A stretch of DNA of 26,081 nt, from IMG/VR virus record IMGVR_UViG_3300045967_000068, positions 1-26,081 of that record; one strand, 5' to 3'. This DNA comes from a virus. The first letter of the stretch is position 1; the number at the start of each line of letters is the position of its first letter. Below are positions 7,474 to 14,525 of the stretch, one piece after another. A program made the position numbers and the translations under genes. A model generated the notes under the pieces. That model had not been told where the DNA came from and did no database searches. It saw nothing but the letters and a program-made list of their open reading frames with translations.

Positions 7474-7493
7474 CCCGCCGGGCACCACATGGA

Positions 7494-7524
7494 GCAGCGG
7501 CCCTGCCTCACCCAGGGCCGCTGC
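7494..7524 (+). terminator. Strong hairpin after the capsid gene (terminator or mRNA stabiliser)
   Basis: GCAGCGGCCCTG (7494-7505), a 7-base loop CCTCACC, then CAGGGCCGCTGC (7513-7524): a perfect 12-base-pair GC-rich stem 21 bases after the capsid stop. There is no T-run, so it may be a U-less terminator of the kind proposed in actinobacteria, or a 3' end protector for the abundant capsid mRNA. Downstream genes probably still need some read-through, as no promoter is visible before 7552. Confidence 0.6.
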
Positions 7525-7551
7525 ACCACCTAGCGACGAGGAGCACGAGCA

Positions 7552-7824
7552 ATGGCAGCACGCAACCGCGAGAACAGGTGGACGAGCGGCGCGCGCGTCC
7601 AGCTCCAGCACCCAGGCGGCTACACCGTGGAGGTGAGCGAGCGCCGGGCCGAGACGCTGGAGGCGCGCGGCTACACGAGGCTCGCCAGCACCGAGCCCAG
7701 CGCCCCGAGCTACAGCAGCATGCGGAAGGCCGAGCTGCAGGCCGAGCTGGAGAGCCGCGGCCTCGACACTGAGGGCACCGTGCCCGAGCTGGTCGAGCGC
7801 CTGCAGGCCGACGACGAGGAGTAG
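7552..7824 (+). CDS. Small head protein with C-terminal SAP/HeH-like helix-extension-helix
   Basis: A 90-residue protein from ATG 7552 with GAGGAG at 7538-7543. The N-terminal 45 residues look like a small beta-domain (WTSGARVQLQHPGGYTVEVS...LEARGYTRL). Residues 58-85 (MRKAELQAELESRGLDTEG, then TVPELVERLQ) match the helix-extension-helix pattern of SAP/HeH/Rho-N-type nucleic-acid-binding motifs, often found at the ends of small phage proteins just after the capsid gene. It may bind packaged DNA or help head completion. The next gene starts 5 bases after its stop. Confidence 0.7.
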   Translation: MAARNRENRWTSGARVQLQHPGGYTVEVSERRAETLEARGYTRLASTEPSAPSYSSMRKAELQAELESRGLDTEGTVPELVERLQADDEE

Positions 7825-7829
7825 CGCCC

Positions 7830-8201
7830 GTGGCAAACGACTACGACACCACCGCCCGCAACGCCATGGTCGACGGGCTGGCCGCGCTGGCCACCCGCTG
7901 GGCGTGCCACACGGGCGACCCAGGAGGCGCGAACAGCGCGAGCAATGAGGTGACGGGCGGCTCGCCCGCCTACGCTCGCAAGGCCGTGGCGTGGAACGCG
8001 GCCAGCGGTGGCGTGGCCACGCAGAACGGCGATGTCGTGGTCGACATCCCGGCCGGCACCACCGTGAGCTGGGTCAGCCTGTGGAACACCGCGGGCACCG
8101 TGCGCTACCTCAAGAAGGACGTCACCGACGAGGTATTCGGCGCCCAGGGCACGTACACGATCAAGGGCACCACGAGCACCCTCGACCTCAACGACGCCTA
8201 A
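7830..8201 (+). CDS. Small beta-rich virion protein (tail-fibre-like/decoration family)
   Basis: A 123-residue protein from GTG 7830. It follows a pattern I recognise from phage proteins usually labelled tail fibre or minor structural: a short helix (TTARNAMVDGLAALATRWA), HTGDPGGANSASNEVTGGSP, AYARKAVAWNAASGG, then strands VVVDIPAGTTVSWVSLWN and a GTYTIKG ending. The fold is probably a small beta-sandwich. Its position just after the capsid gene suggests a head decoration or accessory subunit rather than a true tail fibre. It precedes the repeat protein by 6 bases. Confidence 0.7.
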   Translation: MANDYDTTARNAMVDGLAALATRWACHTGDPGGANSASNEVTGGSPAYARKAVAWNAASGGVATQNGDVVVDIPAGTTVSWVSLWNTAGTVRYLKKDVTDEVFGAQGTYTIKGTTSTLDLNDA

Positions 8202-8207
8202 CCGCTC

Positions 8208-9800
8208 GTGGCTCTGTCCAAGGTTGCAGACGGGCAGGCCGCAGCCGCCACGATATCGCTCGCGGGGGTGGGCATCACCACGGGCGATATCGTGCTCGTG
8301 CACGCATACCGCAACGGCTCCACCACCGTGCCGAGCAGCCCCGGCGCCTCGTGGACCGACATCGCCACCTCGGGCGGTGCCAATACGAACTCGCGGAGGA
8401 TCGGCTACCGCGTCATCCAGGCCGGCGACAACCTCGCCACGATCGTGGGCACCTGGACCAACGCCACCGGCATCCAGTTCATCGCCCTGCGCGGCCAGCG
8501 CGTAACCTCCCCCATTGGCGGCTCGGCCTCGGGCGGCACGAACACCTCCACGCTCACCACCCCAGCCGTAACCCTCACCGACGCCGCGGGCACCTCGTGG
8601 GTGGTGGCCTTTGCGGGCTCCAAGGCCACGAACGCCAACGGGGTCACGCTCTCGTCGACCACCGACGAGGGCAGCAGCGTGGGCGCGCTCAACCTCGCCA
8701 CCGGCCGCAACGTCACCGCCTACGCCAGCCGGAACTACTCGGCCACCGTCAACGCCTCGGCCAACCGCATGGATGCGGTGGAGGTGCGCGCCGAGCCGCC
8801 GCCCAATGCCAACGCCTCCATCACGGCGACCGGCGGAGGCGTGGCCACCGTTACCCAGGCCACCGCGCGCAACCGTTCGGCCACGGCCACGGGCGGAGGC
8901 GTGGCCAGCGTGGCGCCGACGAGCGCGCGGAGCACCTCGGCCACCGCCACCGGCGGAGGAGCTGCTGCTGCTGCCGGGCTCGCCGGGCGCCAGCTCGACC
9001 TCGTGGCCACCGGCGGAGGCGTGCTCACCCTCGACTATGAGCGCAGCGCCGACACCGAGAACCATGATGCGGTCGTAACGGCCACCGGCGGAGGCGTGGC
9101 CACTGTGGCGGCCAGCGGCCAGCGGGCCACGAGCGCGAGCGCCACCGGCGCCGGCGCCCTCACCCTCGCGGCCACGAGCGACCACACCGCGAGCCCCACG
9201 GCCACCGGCGGAGGCGTGGCCAGCGTGCAGCTCGCCACGGCTCGTGCCGCAGTTCTCGGAGCCACGGGCGGAGGCGTGGCCGCGGTGCAGGCCGAGAGCG
9301 CACGCCAGCTCGCGGCGCTCCTCTCGGGCGGAGGCGTGCTCACCCTCGCCCAGGCCACGGCTCGGCTGGCCGCCGTGGGTGCCACCGGAGGCGGTACCGC
9401 CGTGGTGGATGGCACCCAGGAGGAAGTGCACGACGCGCACATCACGGCCACGGGCGGAGGCGTGGCAACGCTCACCACCACGACCGGGCGCAGCAGCAGC
9501 CCCACGGCCACCGGCGGAGGTGCCGCGGCGCTCGGGCTCACAGGTGCCCACGCGGCGGCCGTCGTGGCCACAGGTGGCGGGCAGGCGAGCCCGAGCTGGG
9601 CGGGCGCCCACGCGGGTGCCGTGCAGGCCACAGGCGGAGGCGTGCTCACCCTCGTGGCTGGGCCCTCGCGCCGCGAGCAAGGTGGTACTGTGGCGCTGGC
9701 CGAACTATCGGGAGGCGCAACGGTGCAGGATCGGGCCGGAGGCTCTGCAGTGAGTGATCGAGCGAGCGCCACGTCCGTGAACGACGAGGGGCCCGCATGA
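8208..9800 (+). CDS. Repeat-bearing virion surface protein (14 x 20-residue ATGGG repeats)
   Basis: A 530-residue protein from GTG 8208. Residues 1-206 look like a beta-sandwich (ATISLAGVGITTGDIVLVHA, SWTDIATSGGANTNSRRIGY, FIALRGQRVTSP, TSWVVAFAG), similar in style to phage jelly-roll or Ig-like virion domains. Residues 207 to about 493 are fourteen repeats of the form ATGGGVxTLxxxxARxxxxT, exactly 20 residues apart except where short acidic linkers break the array into 4, 6 and 4 units. The tail (VALAELSGGATVQDRAGGSA and onward) is Ser/Ala/Asp-rich. There is no signal peptide or membrane segment. Position between capsid and head-completion genes suggests a head fibre or decoration. Its Thr/Ser-rich repeats are possible sugar acceptors for the downstream glycosyltransferases (inference). 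Confidence 0.75.
   Translation: MALSKVADGQAAAATISLAGVGITTGDIVLVHAYRNGSTTVPSSPGASWTDIATSGGANTNSRRIGYRVIQAGDNLATIVGTWTNATGIQFIALRGQRVTSPIGGSASGGTNTSTLTTPAVTLTDAAGTSWVVAFAGSKATNANGVTLSSTTDEGSSVGALNLATGRNVTAYASRNYSATVNASANRMDAVEVRAEPPPNANASITATGGGVATVTQATARNRSATATGGGVASVAPTSARSTSATATGGGAAAAAGLAGRQLDLVATGGGVLTLDYERSADTENHDAVVTATGGGVATVAASGQRATSASATGAGALTLAATSDHTASPTATGGGVASVQLATARAAVLGATGGGVAAVQAESARQLAALLSGGGVLTLAQATARLAAVGATGGGTAVVDGTQEEVHDAHITATGGGVATLTTTTGRSSSPTATGGGAAALGLTGAHAAAVVATGGGQASPSWAGAHAGAVQATGGGVLTLVAGPSRREQGGTVALAELSGGATVQDRAGGSAVSDRASATSVNDEGPA
8826..9686 (+). repeat. 60-bp in-frame tandem repeat, 14 units
   Basis: The core GGCGGAGG or a close variant recurs at 8832, 8892, 8952, 9012, 9087, 9147 (variant), 9207, 9267, 9327, 9387 (variant), 9453, 9513, 9573 (variant) and 9633. 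The spacing is exactly 60 bases, except 75 between units 4 and 5 and 66 between units 10 and 11. The surrounding consensus is GCCACCGGCGGAGGCGTG. Every spacing is a multiple of three, so copy-number change by slippage or recombination would keep the reading frame. Confidence 0.9.
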
Positions 9801-10114
9801 CCAATACCTACGACCCCGGCGATGGCGTGACGCTCCTGTTCACGTGCCGCGATGAGGCCGGCGAGCTGGGCGATCCAGATGACGTGTACCTCGATGTGCG
9901 CCAGCACGACGCGCTCGGGCCCACCACGTACACCTATGGCGTGGACTCTGAGGTGGTGCGCACGAGCGAGGGCACCTACAGCGCGCTCCTCCTGCCCGAC
10001 GAGCCCGGCCTGTGGCACTACGGCTGGCGCGGCGAGGGCGGCATCAATACCGCGGAGCAGGGCTCGTTCCTCGTGCGGCCATGGCGCCCCGGCAGTGAGG
10101 AGGCAACCTCGTGA
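9797..10114 (+). CDS. Small Ig-like/beta-sandwich virion protein
   Basis: A 105-residue protein whose ATG overlaps the previous TGA (ATGA). The sequence alternates in beta-strand fashion: GDGVTLLFTCRDEAGELGDP, DVYLDVRQHD, TYTYGVDSEVVRTSEGTYSA, LLLPDEPGLWHYGWRGEGG, GSFLVRPW. This is the pattern of a single Ig-like or BppU-type domain, common among small genes beside head-tail connectors. Its last four bases overlap the next GTG. It may be an accessory head or neck subunit; the exact role is unknown. Confidence 0.65.
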   Translation: MTNTYDPGDGVTLLFTCRDEAGELGDPDDVYLDVRQHDALGPTTYTYGVDSEVVRTSEGTYSALLLPDEPGLWHYGWRGEGGINTAEQGSFLVRPWRPGSEEATS

Positions 10115-10680
10115 GCCTGCTACTCCCCACCGAAGCCCAGGCCGCGAACATTGGACTCGAGCTGAGCGTCGAAGCGCTGCAGGATGCGATCGACGAGGAG
10201 GAGGCGTGGCTGGCCCGGCGCATTGGCCCGCTGGAGGGCGAGCGCACCCAGCGCTTCCCCCTCTCGGGGCTCTCGCCCACCTCCAGCGAGGTGCGCCTGC
10301 GCCGGCCAACCGCGGAGATCGTGGCCACGCTCGACGGGGTGGCGCTCACGACCGTGGAGCTGCGCCCCGACGGCTACACGGTGGCGCGGCTGCCCGAGGG
10401 CACCCACTACGGGGGCATCGTGGCAATCACGTACACGCCCACCGACCGCCTGGAGGTGAAGCGCGCGCTGCGCGAGCTGCTGAGCCTCACCCTGGGCATG
10501 CAAGCGAGCGGCGGGCTGCAGGCCGAGATCATGGGCAGCTACAGCTACACGAGGGCCGCCGGCTCCGCCACGCGCCGCCGGCGCTCGATCGTGCGCGAGC
10601 TACTCGGCACCGGGCAAGCCGGCAGCACGCGGCTCCTCTCCAGCGTGCACCACGGCACCGCCGGCGCCCTCGGCCGATGA
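10111..10680 (+). CDS. Head-tail connector (adaptor) protein, HK97 gp6-like
   Basis: A 189-residue protein starting at GTG 10111 (GTGA overlap). The N-terminal helix ALQDAIDEEEAWLARRIGPL and the following beta-region (EVRLRRPTAEIVATLDG, TVELRPDGYTVARL, GGIVAITYTPTDRLEVKRAL) followed by the helix RELLSLTLGM fit the adaptor proteins that form the ring under the portal. Residues from about 125 onward are Gly/Ser/Arg-rich. Position between virion genes and the head-closure protein supports the call. The end overlaps the next ATG. Confidence 0.72.
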   Translation: MSLLLPTEAQAANIGLELSVEALQDAIDEEEAWLARRIGPLEGERTQRFPLSGLSPTSSEVRLRRPTAEIVATLDGVALTTVELRPDGYTVARLPEGTHYGGIVAITYTPTDRLEVKRALRELLSLTLGMQASGGLQAEIMGSYSYTRAAGSATRRRRSIVRELLGTGQAGSTRLLSSVHHGTAGALGR

Positions 10681-11045
10681 GCTTCGATAGCCTGCTCCGC
10701 CACACGGTCACGATCTACCGCGATGTGGCGGTGCTCGACGCCGGCGAGCCCACCTACGACGAGCTGGGCCACCCCGTCACCTCCTCCACGGCCGTGGGCA
10801 CGTGGCAGTGCCGTATCCAGCAGCTCACCGCCCGCGAGGTGGCGCAGTTCAGCCAAGCCGGGCCGGCCCTCTCCGACCACCGGATCTTCGGGCGCATAGC
10901 CGACGTGCGCGCCTCCGACCGGCTCGTGGCCACCGATGGGCGCGAGTATGAGGTGCAGGCCGTGCCGGCCGACGCCGGCGGCCAGGGCCACCACTTCGAG
11001 GTACTCGCGAAGTACATCGAGAGCGAGAGCCCGGCCGAGGCCTGA
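10677..11045 (+). CDS. Head closure / head-tail joining protein (SPP1 gp16-like)
   Basis: A 122-residue protein from ATG 10677 (ATGA overlap). It shows the family signature: FDSLLRHTVTIYRDVAVLDA near the start, then TWQCRIQQLTAREV, DHRIFGRIADVRASDRLVAT, GREYEVQAVPADAGGQGHHF and EVLAKYIE at the end. This is the small beta-barrel that plugs the connector after packaging. It is the last head gene before the glycan cassette; its TGA overlaps the ATG of the GT-B gene (TGATG), so the cassette is translationally joined to the head operon. Confidence 0.85.
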   Translation: MSFDSLLRHTVTIYRDVAVLDAGEPTYDELGHPVTSSTAVGTWQCRIQQLTAREVAQFSQAGPALSDHRIFGRIADVRASDRLVATDGREYEVQAVPADAGGQGHHFEVLAKYIESESPAEA

Positions 11046-11968
11046 TGCGCCTCGATGTGCTCGCCACGCGCGAGCACTACTGGCACCACCTGGGCCCCGT
11101 GTGGGAGGCGCTGCCCGAGGAGCTGCGCGGTGCCCGCCACTACGCGCTATCGCCAGCCGTGCGCCCCGAGAACAGGCCACAGCGCGCGGTCCTGCTGTGC
11201 AGCGCCCACGACCTCACCCAGGCGGTACGGGCCGGCTATGAGCGCGTGGCCTATCTCGAGCACGGCATAGGCCAGCCCTACAGCGGGGCCGCCGGCTACC
11301 CAGGCGGAGCTGGGCGCGATCGGGTGGGGTTGTTCCTCTCGCCCAATGCCACGAGCGCGGCGGCCGACGCGGCGCGCTACCCGGAGGCGCACGTGGCAGT
11401 GGTGGGCGACCCAGCGCTGGAGCACCTGCCCCACCGCGAGGCCGGCCAGCGCCCGGTGGTGGCCGTGAGCTTCCACTGGGATGCACTGGGGGCACCCGAG
11501 ATGCGCTCCGCCTACACCCACTACCGCACCGCCCTGCCGGCGCTGGCCGAGCGCTACACGCTCATCGGCCACGGCCACCCGCGCGCCTGGGCGCGACTCG
11601 AGCGCGTGTGGCGCAAGCTCGGGGTGGAGCCCGTGGCGCGCTTCGAGGAGGTGTGCCGGCGAGCCGCCCTGTATGTGGCCGACAATACCTCCACGCTGTA
11701 TGAGTTCGCGAGCACCGGCAGGCCGGTGGTGGTGCTCAACGCGCCGTGGTACAGGCGCAGCGTGGAGCATGGCCTGCGCTTCTGGCAGGCCTCGGGCGTG
11801 GGCGTGCATGCGAACGAGCCCGGCCAGCTCCTCGGGGCGGTGGCGGTGGCCATGGATGACCCAGGCTGGCAGCGCGAGCTGCGCGAGCGAGCCCTGCGCC
11901 TCGTGTACGCTAATCGCAGGGGTGCGGCCGAGCTGGCCGCCCAAGCTCTGGAGGAGTGGCTGGCATGA
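11045..11968 (+). CDS. GT-B transferase, CDP-glycerol glycerophosphotransferase/glycosyltransferase-like
   Basis: A 307-residue protein with two Rossmann-like halves. The N-terminal half includes RAVLLCSAHDLTQAVRAG and EHGIGQPY (72-79). The C-terminal half has VVAVSFHWDA, GHGHPR (175-180) and ADNTSTLYEFASTGRPVVVL (212-231), the nucleotide-donor signature of TagB/TagF-like and related GT-B enzymes. It may transfer a sugar or a glycerol-phosphate-like group from a nucleotide donor. Start and stop overlap both neighbours. The context with another glycosyltransferase and two methyltransferases suggests virion glycan synthesis rather than host-wall metabolism, but acceptor and donor are unknown. 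Confidence 0.75.
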   Translation: MRLDVLATREHYWHHLGPVWEALPEELRGARHYALSPAVRPENRPQRAVLLCSAHDLTQAVRAGYERVAYLEHGIGQPYSGAAGYPGGAGRDRVGLFLSPNATSAAADAARYPEAHVAVVGDPALEHLPHREAGQRPVVAVSFHWDALGAPEMRSAYTHYRTALPALAERYTLIGHGHPRAWARLERVWRKLGVEPVARFEEVCRRAALYVADNTSTLYEFASTGRPVVVLNAPWYRRSVEHGLRFWQASGVGVHANEPGQLLGAVAVAMDDPGWQRELRERALRLVYANRRGAAELAAQALEEWLA

Positions 11969-13272
11969 AGGTGGTGCGGCTCGTGCCGCGGCGCGACGGC
12001 TTCCGGCACCGTGACCGCATCCGGGCGTGGACGCATGAGTGGTGGGAGCGCAACCTGCCCGAGGTGCCCACGCACTACGGCTACCACACGAGCGGGCTGT
12101 TCAACCGCTCGGCCGCGATCAATGCGGCCAGCCGCGAGGCCGGCGACGACTGGGATGTGGCGCTCATCGTGGACACCGATGTGATCTGCGACCCCGGCAA
12201 GGTGCGCGAGGCGGTGCGGCAGGCTGCCGAGCTGGGGCAGGTGGTGGTGCCGTTCACCGTGCGCCACAACCTCAACCGCGAGGGCTCCGAGCGCGTGATG
12301 GCCGGCGAGCAGGGCCCCTGGGAGCGGTGGATCGCACAGAACTACTACGACCAGCACTCCAGCGTCATCGCGGTGCCGCGCGGAGCCTGGGAGACCGCCG
12401 GCGGCTTCGACGAGACGTTCGCGGGCTGGGGCATGGAGGACACCGCGTTCGCGATCACCGTTACCACCCTCGTGGGGCCGCTCGTGCACATGGAGGGCGA
12501 GTGCTGGCACCTGTGGCACCCGCCGGCACCCGAGGGCCACATCAATACCCCGAGCGCCAACGCCAACCGGAGCCGCGGCGCGCGTTATCAAGCGGCGCTG
12601 GGCAACCCCGAGGCCATCCGGGCCCTGCTCGCGGAGCAGACCACCGGCGCCAGCGAGCAGGGCATCCCGCGGATCTTCCACCGGGTGGTGCCCGAGCACA
12701 CGAGCCCCGAGGTGGAGGCGTGGTGGGAGCGCCTGCAGGAGCTGCACCCAGGCTGGCGCTTCCTCACCCACCGCGACCCGCTCACGGCCTCGGAGTGGCC
12801 CGAGACCAGCCGCCACTGGCGCCGCTGCAAGACCGGCGCCTCACTGGCCGACCTCGTGCGACTCGAGGCGCTCTGGCGCTGGGGCGGCATCTACGTGGAC
12901 TCCGATGTGGAGCCCTACCGCAGCTTCGAGCCGCTGCTACCGCTGGAGGCGTTCGCGGCCTGGGAGGATGCGCGGGTGGTGCCCAATGCCGTGATGGGCG
13001 CGCGGCGCGAGCACCCGGCCATCCGTGAGTGCATCGACCTCGCGGTCAAGCGCGTGAGCCGGGGCACCTGGGAGGGCGGCCCCGGAGTGACCACCCGCGT
13101 GCTCGTGGGCCGCCCGGATGTGCTGCTCCTGCCGCCCGGCAGCTTCTACCCCTACCACTACACCGAGAAGGAGCAGCGCCGGAGCGAGGACCACGCCACC
13201 GCCCAGCCCTGGGCGTTCGGCGCCCACCACTGGCACGCCTCATGGCTGCAGCCCAAGGCGCGCCGGCCATGA
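11965..13272 (+). CDS. Two-domain glycosyltransferase (GT-A, GT7/27-like + GT32-like fusion)
   Basis: A 435-residue protein; I chose ATG 11965, overlapping the previous TGA, over the in-frame GTG at 11956. Domain 1 (about 1-215) is GT-A: ALIVDTDV with the metal-binding DTD at 70-72, GGFDETFAGWGMEDTAF at 146-162 as in GT7/GT27 galactosyl- or GalNAc-transferases, and an HLWH motif. Domain 2 (about 232-435) begins IPRIFHRVV and carries LADLVRLEALWRWGGIYVDS at 294-313, followed by DV, the DXD signature of GT32-type enzymes. One chain could thus add two successive sugars. Linker around 216-231. It overlaps the methyltransferase gene by 4 bases. Substrates are not deducible. Confidence 0.85.
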   Translation: MKVVRLVPRRDGFRHRDRIRAWTHEWWERNLPEVPTHYGYHTSGLFNRSAAINAASREAGDDWDVALIVDTDVICDPGKVREAVRQAAELGQVVVPFTVRHNLNREGSERVMAGEQGPWERWIAQNYYDQHSSVIAVPRGAWETAGGFDETFAGWGMEDTAFAITVTTLVGPLVHMEGECWHLWHPPAPEGHINTPSANANRSRGARYQAALGNPEAIRALLAEQTTGASEQGIPRIFHRVVPEHTSPEVEAWWERLQELHPGWRFLTHRDPLTASEWPETSRHWRRCKTGASLADLVRLEALWRWGGIYVDSDVEPYRSFEPLLPLEAFAAWEDARVVPNAVMGARREHPAIRECIDLAVKRVSRGTWEGGPGVTTRVLVGRPDVLLLPPGSFYPYHYTEKEQRRSEDHATAQPWAFGAHHWHASWLQPKARRP

Positions 13273-13856
13273 CCGGAGTGTTCAGCCGTATCTATCGCCG
13301 GAACGAGTGGAACGGCACCGCCACGCGCTCGGGCCCAGGCTCCAACCTCGAACCCACCGCGCGCGTGCGCGAGGCGCTGCAGCAGCTCGTGGAGTGGCTC
13401 GACCTGCAGAGCGTGGTGGATGCGGCCTGTGGCGAGGGCCTGTGGCAGCCCGAGCTGCCGGGCTACCTGGGCCTGGACGTGGCACCCGAGGCCATCGAGG
13501 CGGCCCGCCGCAATCACCCCGAGCGCGAGTACCGCGTACATGACGTGCGCCGCGGTTGCCCCACGGCCGACCTCGTGCTGTGCCGCGATGTGATCCAGCA
13601 CCTGAGCCTGCGCGACGGCCGGGCGGTGCTCGGGGCGATCCGCGAGAGCGGGAGCCGGTGGCTGCTGGCCAGCACCTACGTGGGCACCCGCAACCGCGCC
13701 ATCAGCTCCGGCGGCTACTATTCGCCCAATCTCGAGGCCGCCCCGTTCGAGCTGCCGCCGGCGCTGCTGCTCCTCCACGACGGCTACGACTACGGCGCCG
13801 GCACCACGCTGCGCGATCCGACCAAGATGCTGGGGCTCTGGAGGCTGCCATGGTGA
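13269..13856 (+). CDS. Class I SAM-dependent methyltransferase
   Basis: A 195-residue protein (ATGA start). The N-terminus IYRRNEWNGTATRSGPGSNL is a variant of the W-x-G...SGPGS lead found in a family of small methyltransferases linked to sugar modification. SAM-binding motif I is VVDAACGEGLW (49-59), the acidic end of strand 2 is GLD (68-70), then HDVRRG (91-96) and DLVLCRDVIQHLS (101-113) as the post-I/motif IV region. It likely O-methylates a sugar placed by the upstream glycosyltransferases. Its stop lies inside the next gene's start (overlap of 7 bases). Confidence 0.82.
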   Translation: MTGVFSRIYRRNEWNGTATRSGPGSNLEPTARVREALQQLVEWLDLQSVVDAACGEGLWQPELPGYLGLDVAPEAIEAARRNHPEREYRVHDVRRGCPTADLVLCRDVIQHLSLRDGRAVLGAIRESGSRWLLASTYVGTRNRAISSGGYYSPNLEAAPFELPPALLLLHDGYDYGAGTTLRDPTKMLGLWRLPW

Positions 13857-14473
13857 GCGTGCGAGGCGTGGAGCTGCGGCTGCACGGCATGGGCGACTAC
13901 CTGTCGGATGAGGTGCGCCGCACGGGCGACTTCTATGAGGCTGCGGTGCTCGACGAGGTGGCCCACCGGCTCGCCGGCATGGGCCCCGGCACGCTCGTGG
14001 ATGCCGGCGCCCACGTGGGCAATCACACCGCCTACCTCGCAGCGTTCGTGCCGTACACCACCATCCATGCGTTCGAGCCACTGCCGGCGCACCTGCCGCT
14101 GCTACTCGACAACGTGTTCGCCTACCAGCGCGTGCTCGTGCACCCGGTGGCGCTCTCCGACCACGTGGGCGCGGTGCCGTGGCGGCCCGAGCCCACCAAC
14201 CTGGGCCACTCGCGCGTGGCCGAGGGCGCGGAGCACGAGGTGGCCGCCGTAACCCTCGACAGCGTGGGGCTCCAGCGCGTGCGCCTCATCAAGCTCGACG
14301 TGGAGGGCCACGAGCCCCAGGTGCTCGCCGGCGCCAAGACCACCCTGGAGCGCTGGCAGCCGCTCGTGGTCATCGAGGACTGGGAACAGGCCTACGCGGA
14401 GCTGCTGCCCGGCTACCAGCTCCTCGCGGAGTGGGGCACCCAGCACCAAACGTACCTGTACGGGCCGGCATGA
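13850..14473 (+). CDS. FkbM-family methyltransferase
   Basis: A 207-residue protein starting at ATG 13850. It has the FkbM signature: TLVDAGAHVGNHTAYLA (SAM motif I, 48-64), TIHAFEPLPAH (71-81), VALSDHVG (100-107) and VRLIKLDVEGHEPQVLAGAK (144-163), followed by VVIEDWEQ. FkbM-type enzymes methylate hydroxyl groups, often on sugars or natural-product scaffolds. It is the last gene of the cassette; its TGA at 14471-14473 is followed directly by a promoter and a non-coding structured stretch. A second sugar methylation or a different acceptor are both possible. Confidence 0.9.
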   Translation: MVSVRGVELRLHGMGDYLSDEVRRTGDFYEAAVLDEVAHRLAGMGPGTLVDAGAHVGNHTAYLAAFVPYTTIHAFEPLPAHLPLLLDNVFAYQRVLVHPVALSDHVGAVPWRPEPTNLGHSRVAEGAEHEVAAVTLDSVGLQRVRLIKLDVEGHEPQVLAGAKTTLERWQPLVVIEDWEQAYAELLPGYQLLAEWGTQHQTYLYGPA

Positions 14474-14477
14474 GAAT

Positions 14478-14519
14478 GTGGATAACCCACTTGCAATCGC
14501 GGGGGTGAGCCGCTAAGCT
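14478..14519 (+). promoter_or_regulatory. Promoter P1 (TTGCAA-N17-TAAGCT), duplicated element
   Basis: -35 TTGCAA at 14491-14496, a 17-base spacer, and -10 TAAGCT at 14514-14519, giving an expected start near 14526. The upstream part GTGGATAACCC (14478-14488) is shared with the copy at 25959. Conservation extends across the spacer (TCGCGxGGGTG), which suggests an additional bound factor or a specific sigma/activator. It lies 4 bases after the FkbM stop and drives the structured RNA and/or the tail genes. Local A/T content stands out against the surroundings. Confidence 0.75.
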
Positions 14520-14525
14520 CCTCGA

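Noticed and set aside
8826-9686. CRISPR-like array
   Set aside because: Repeats are 60 bases with degenerate units, continue an open reading frame in multiples of three, and have no spacer/repeat contrast.
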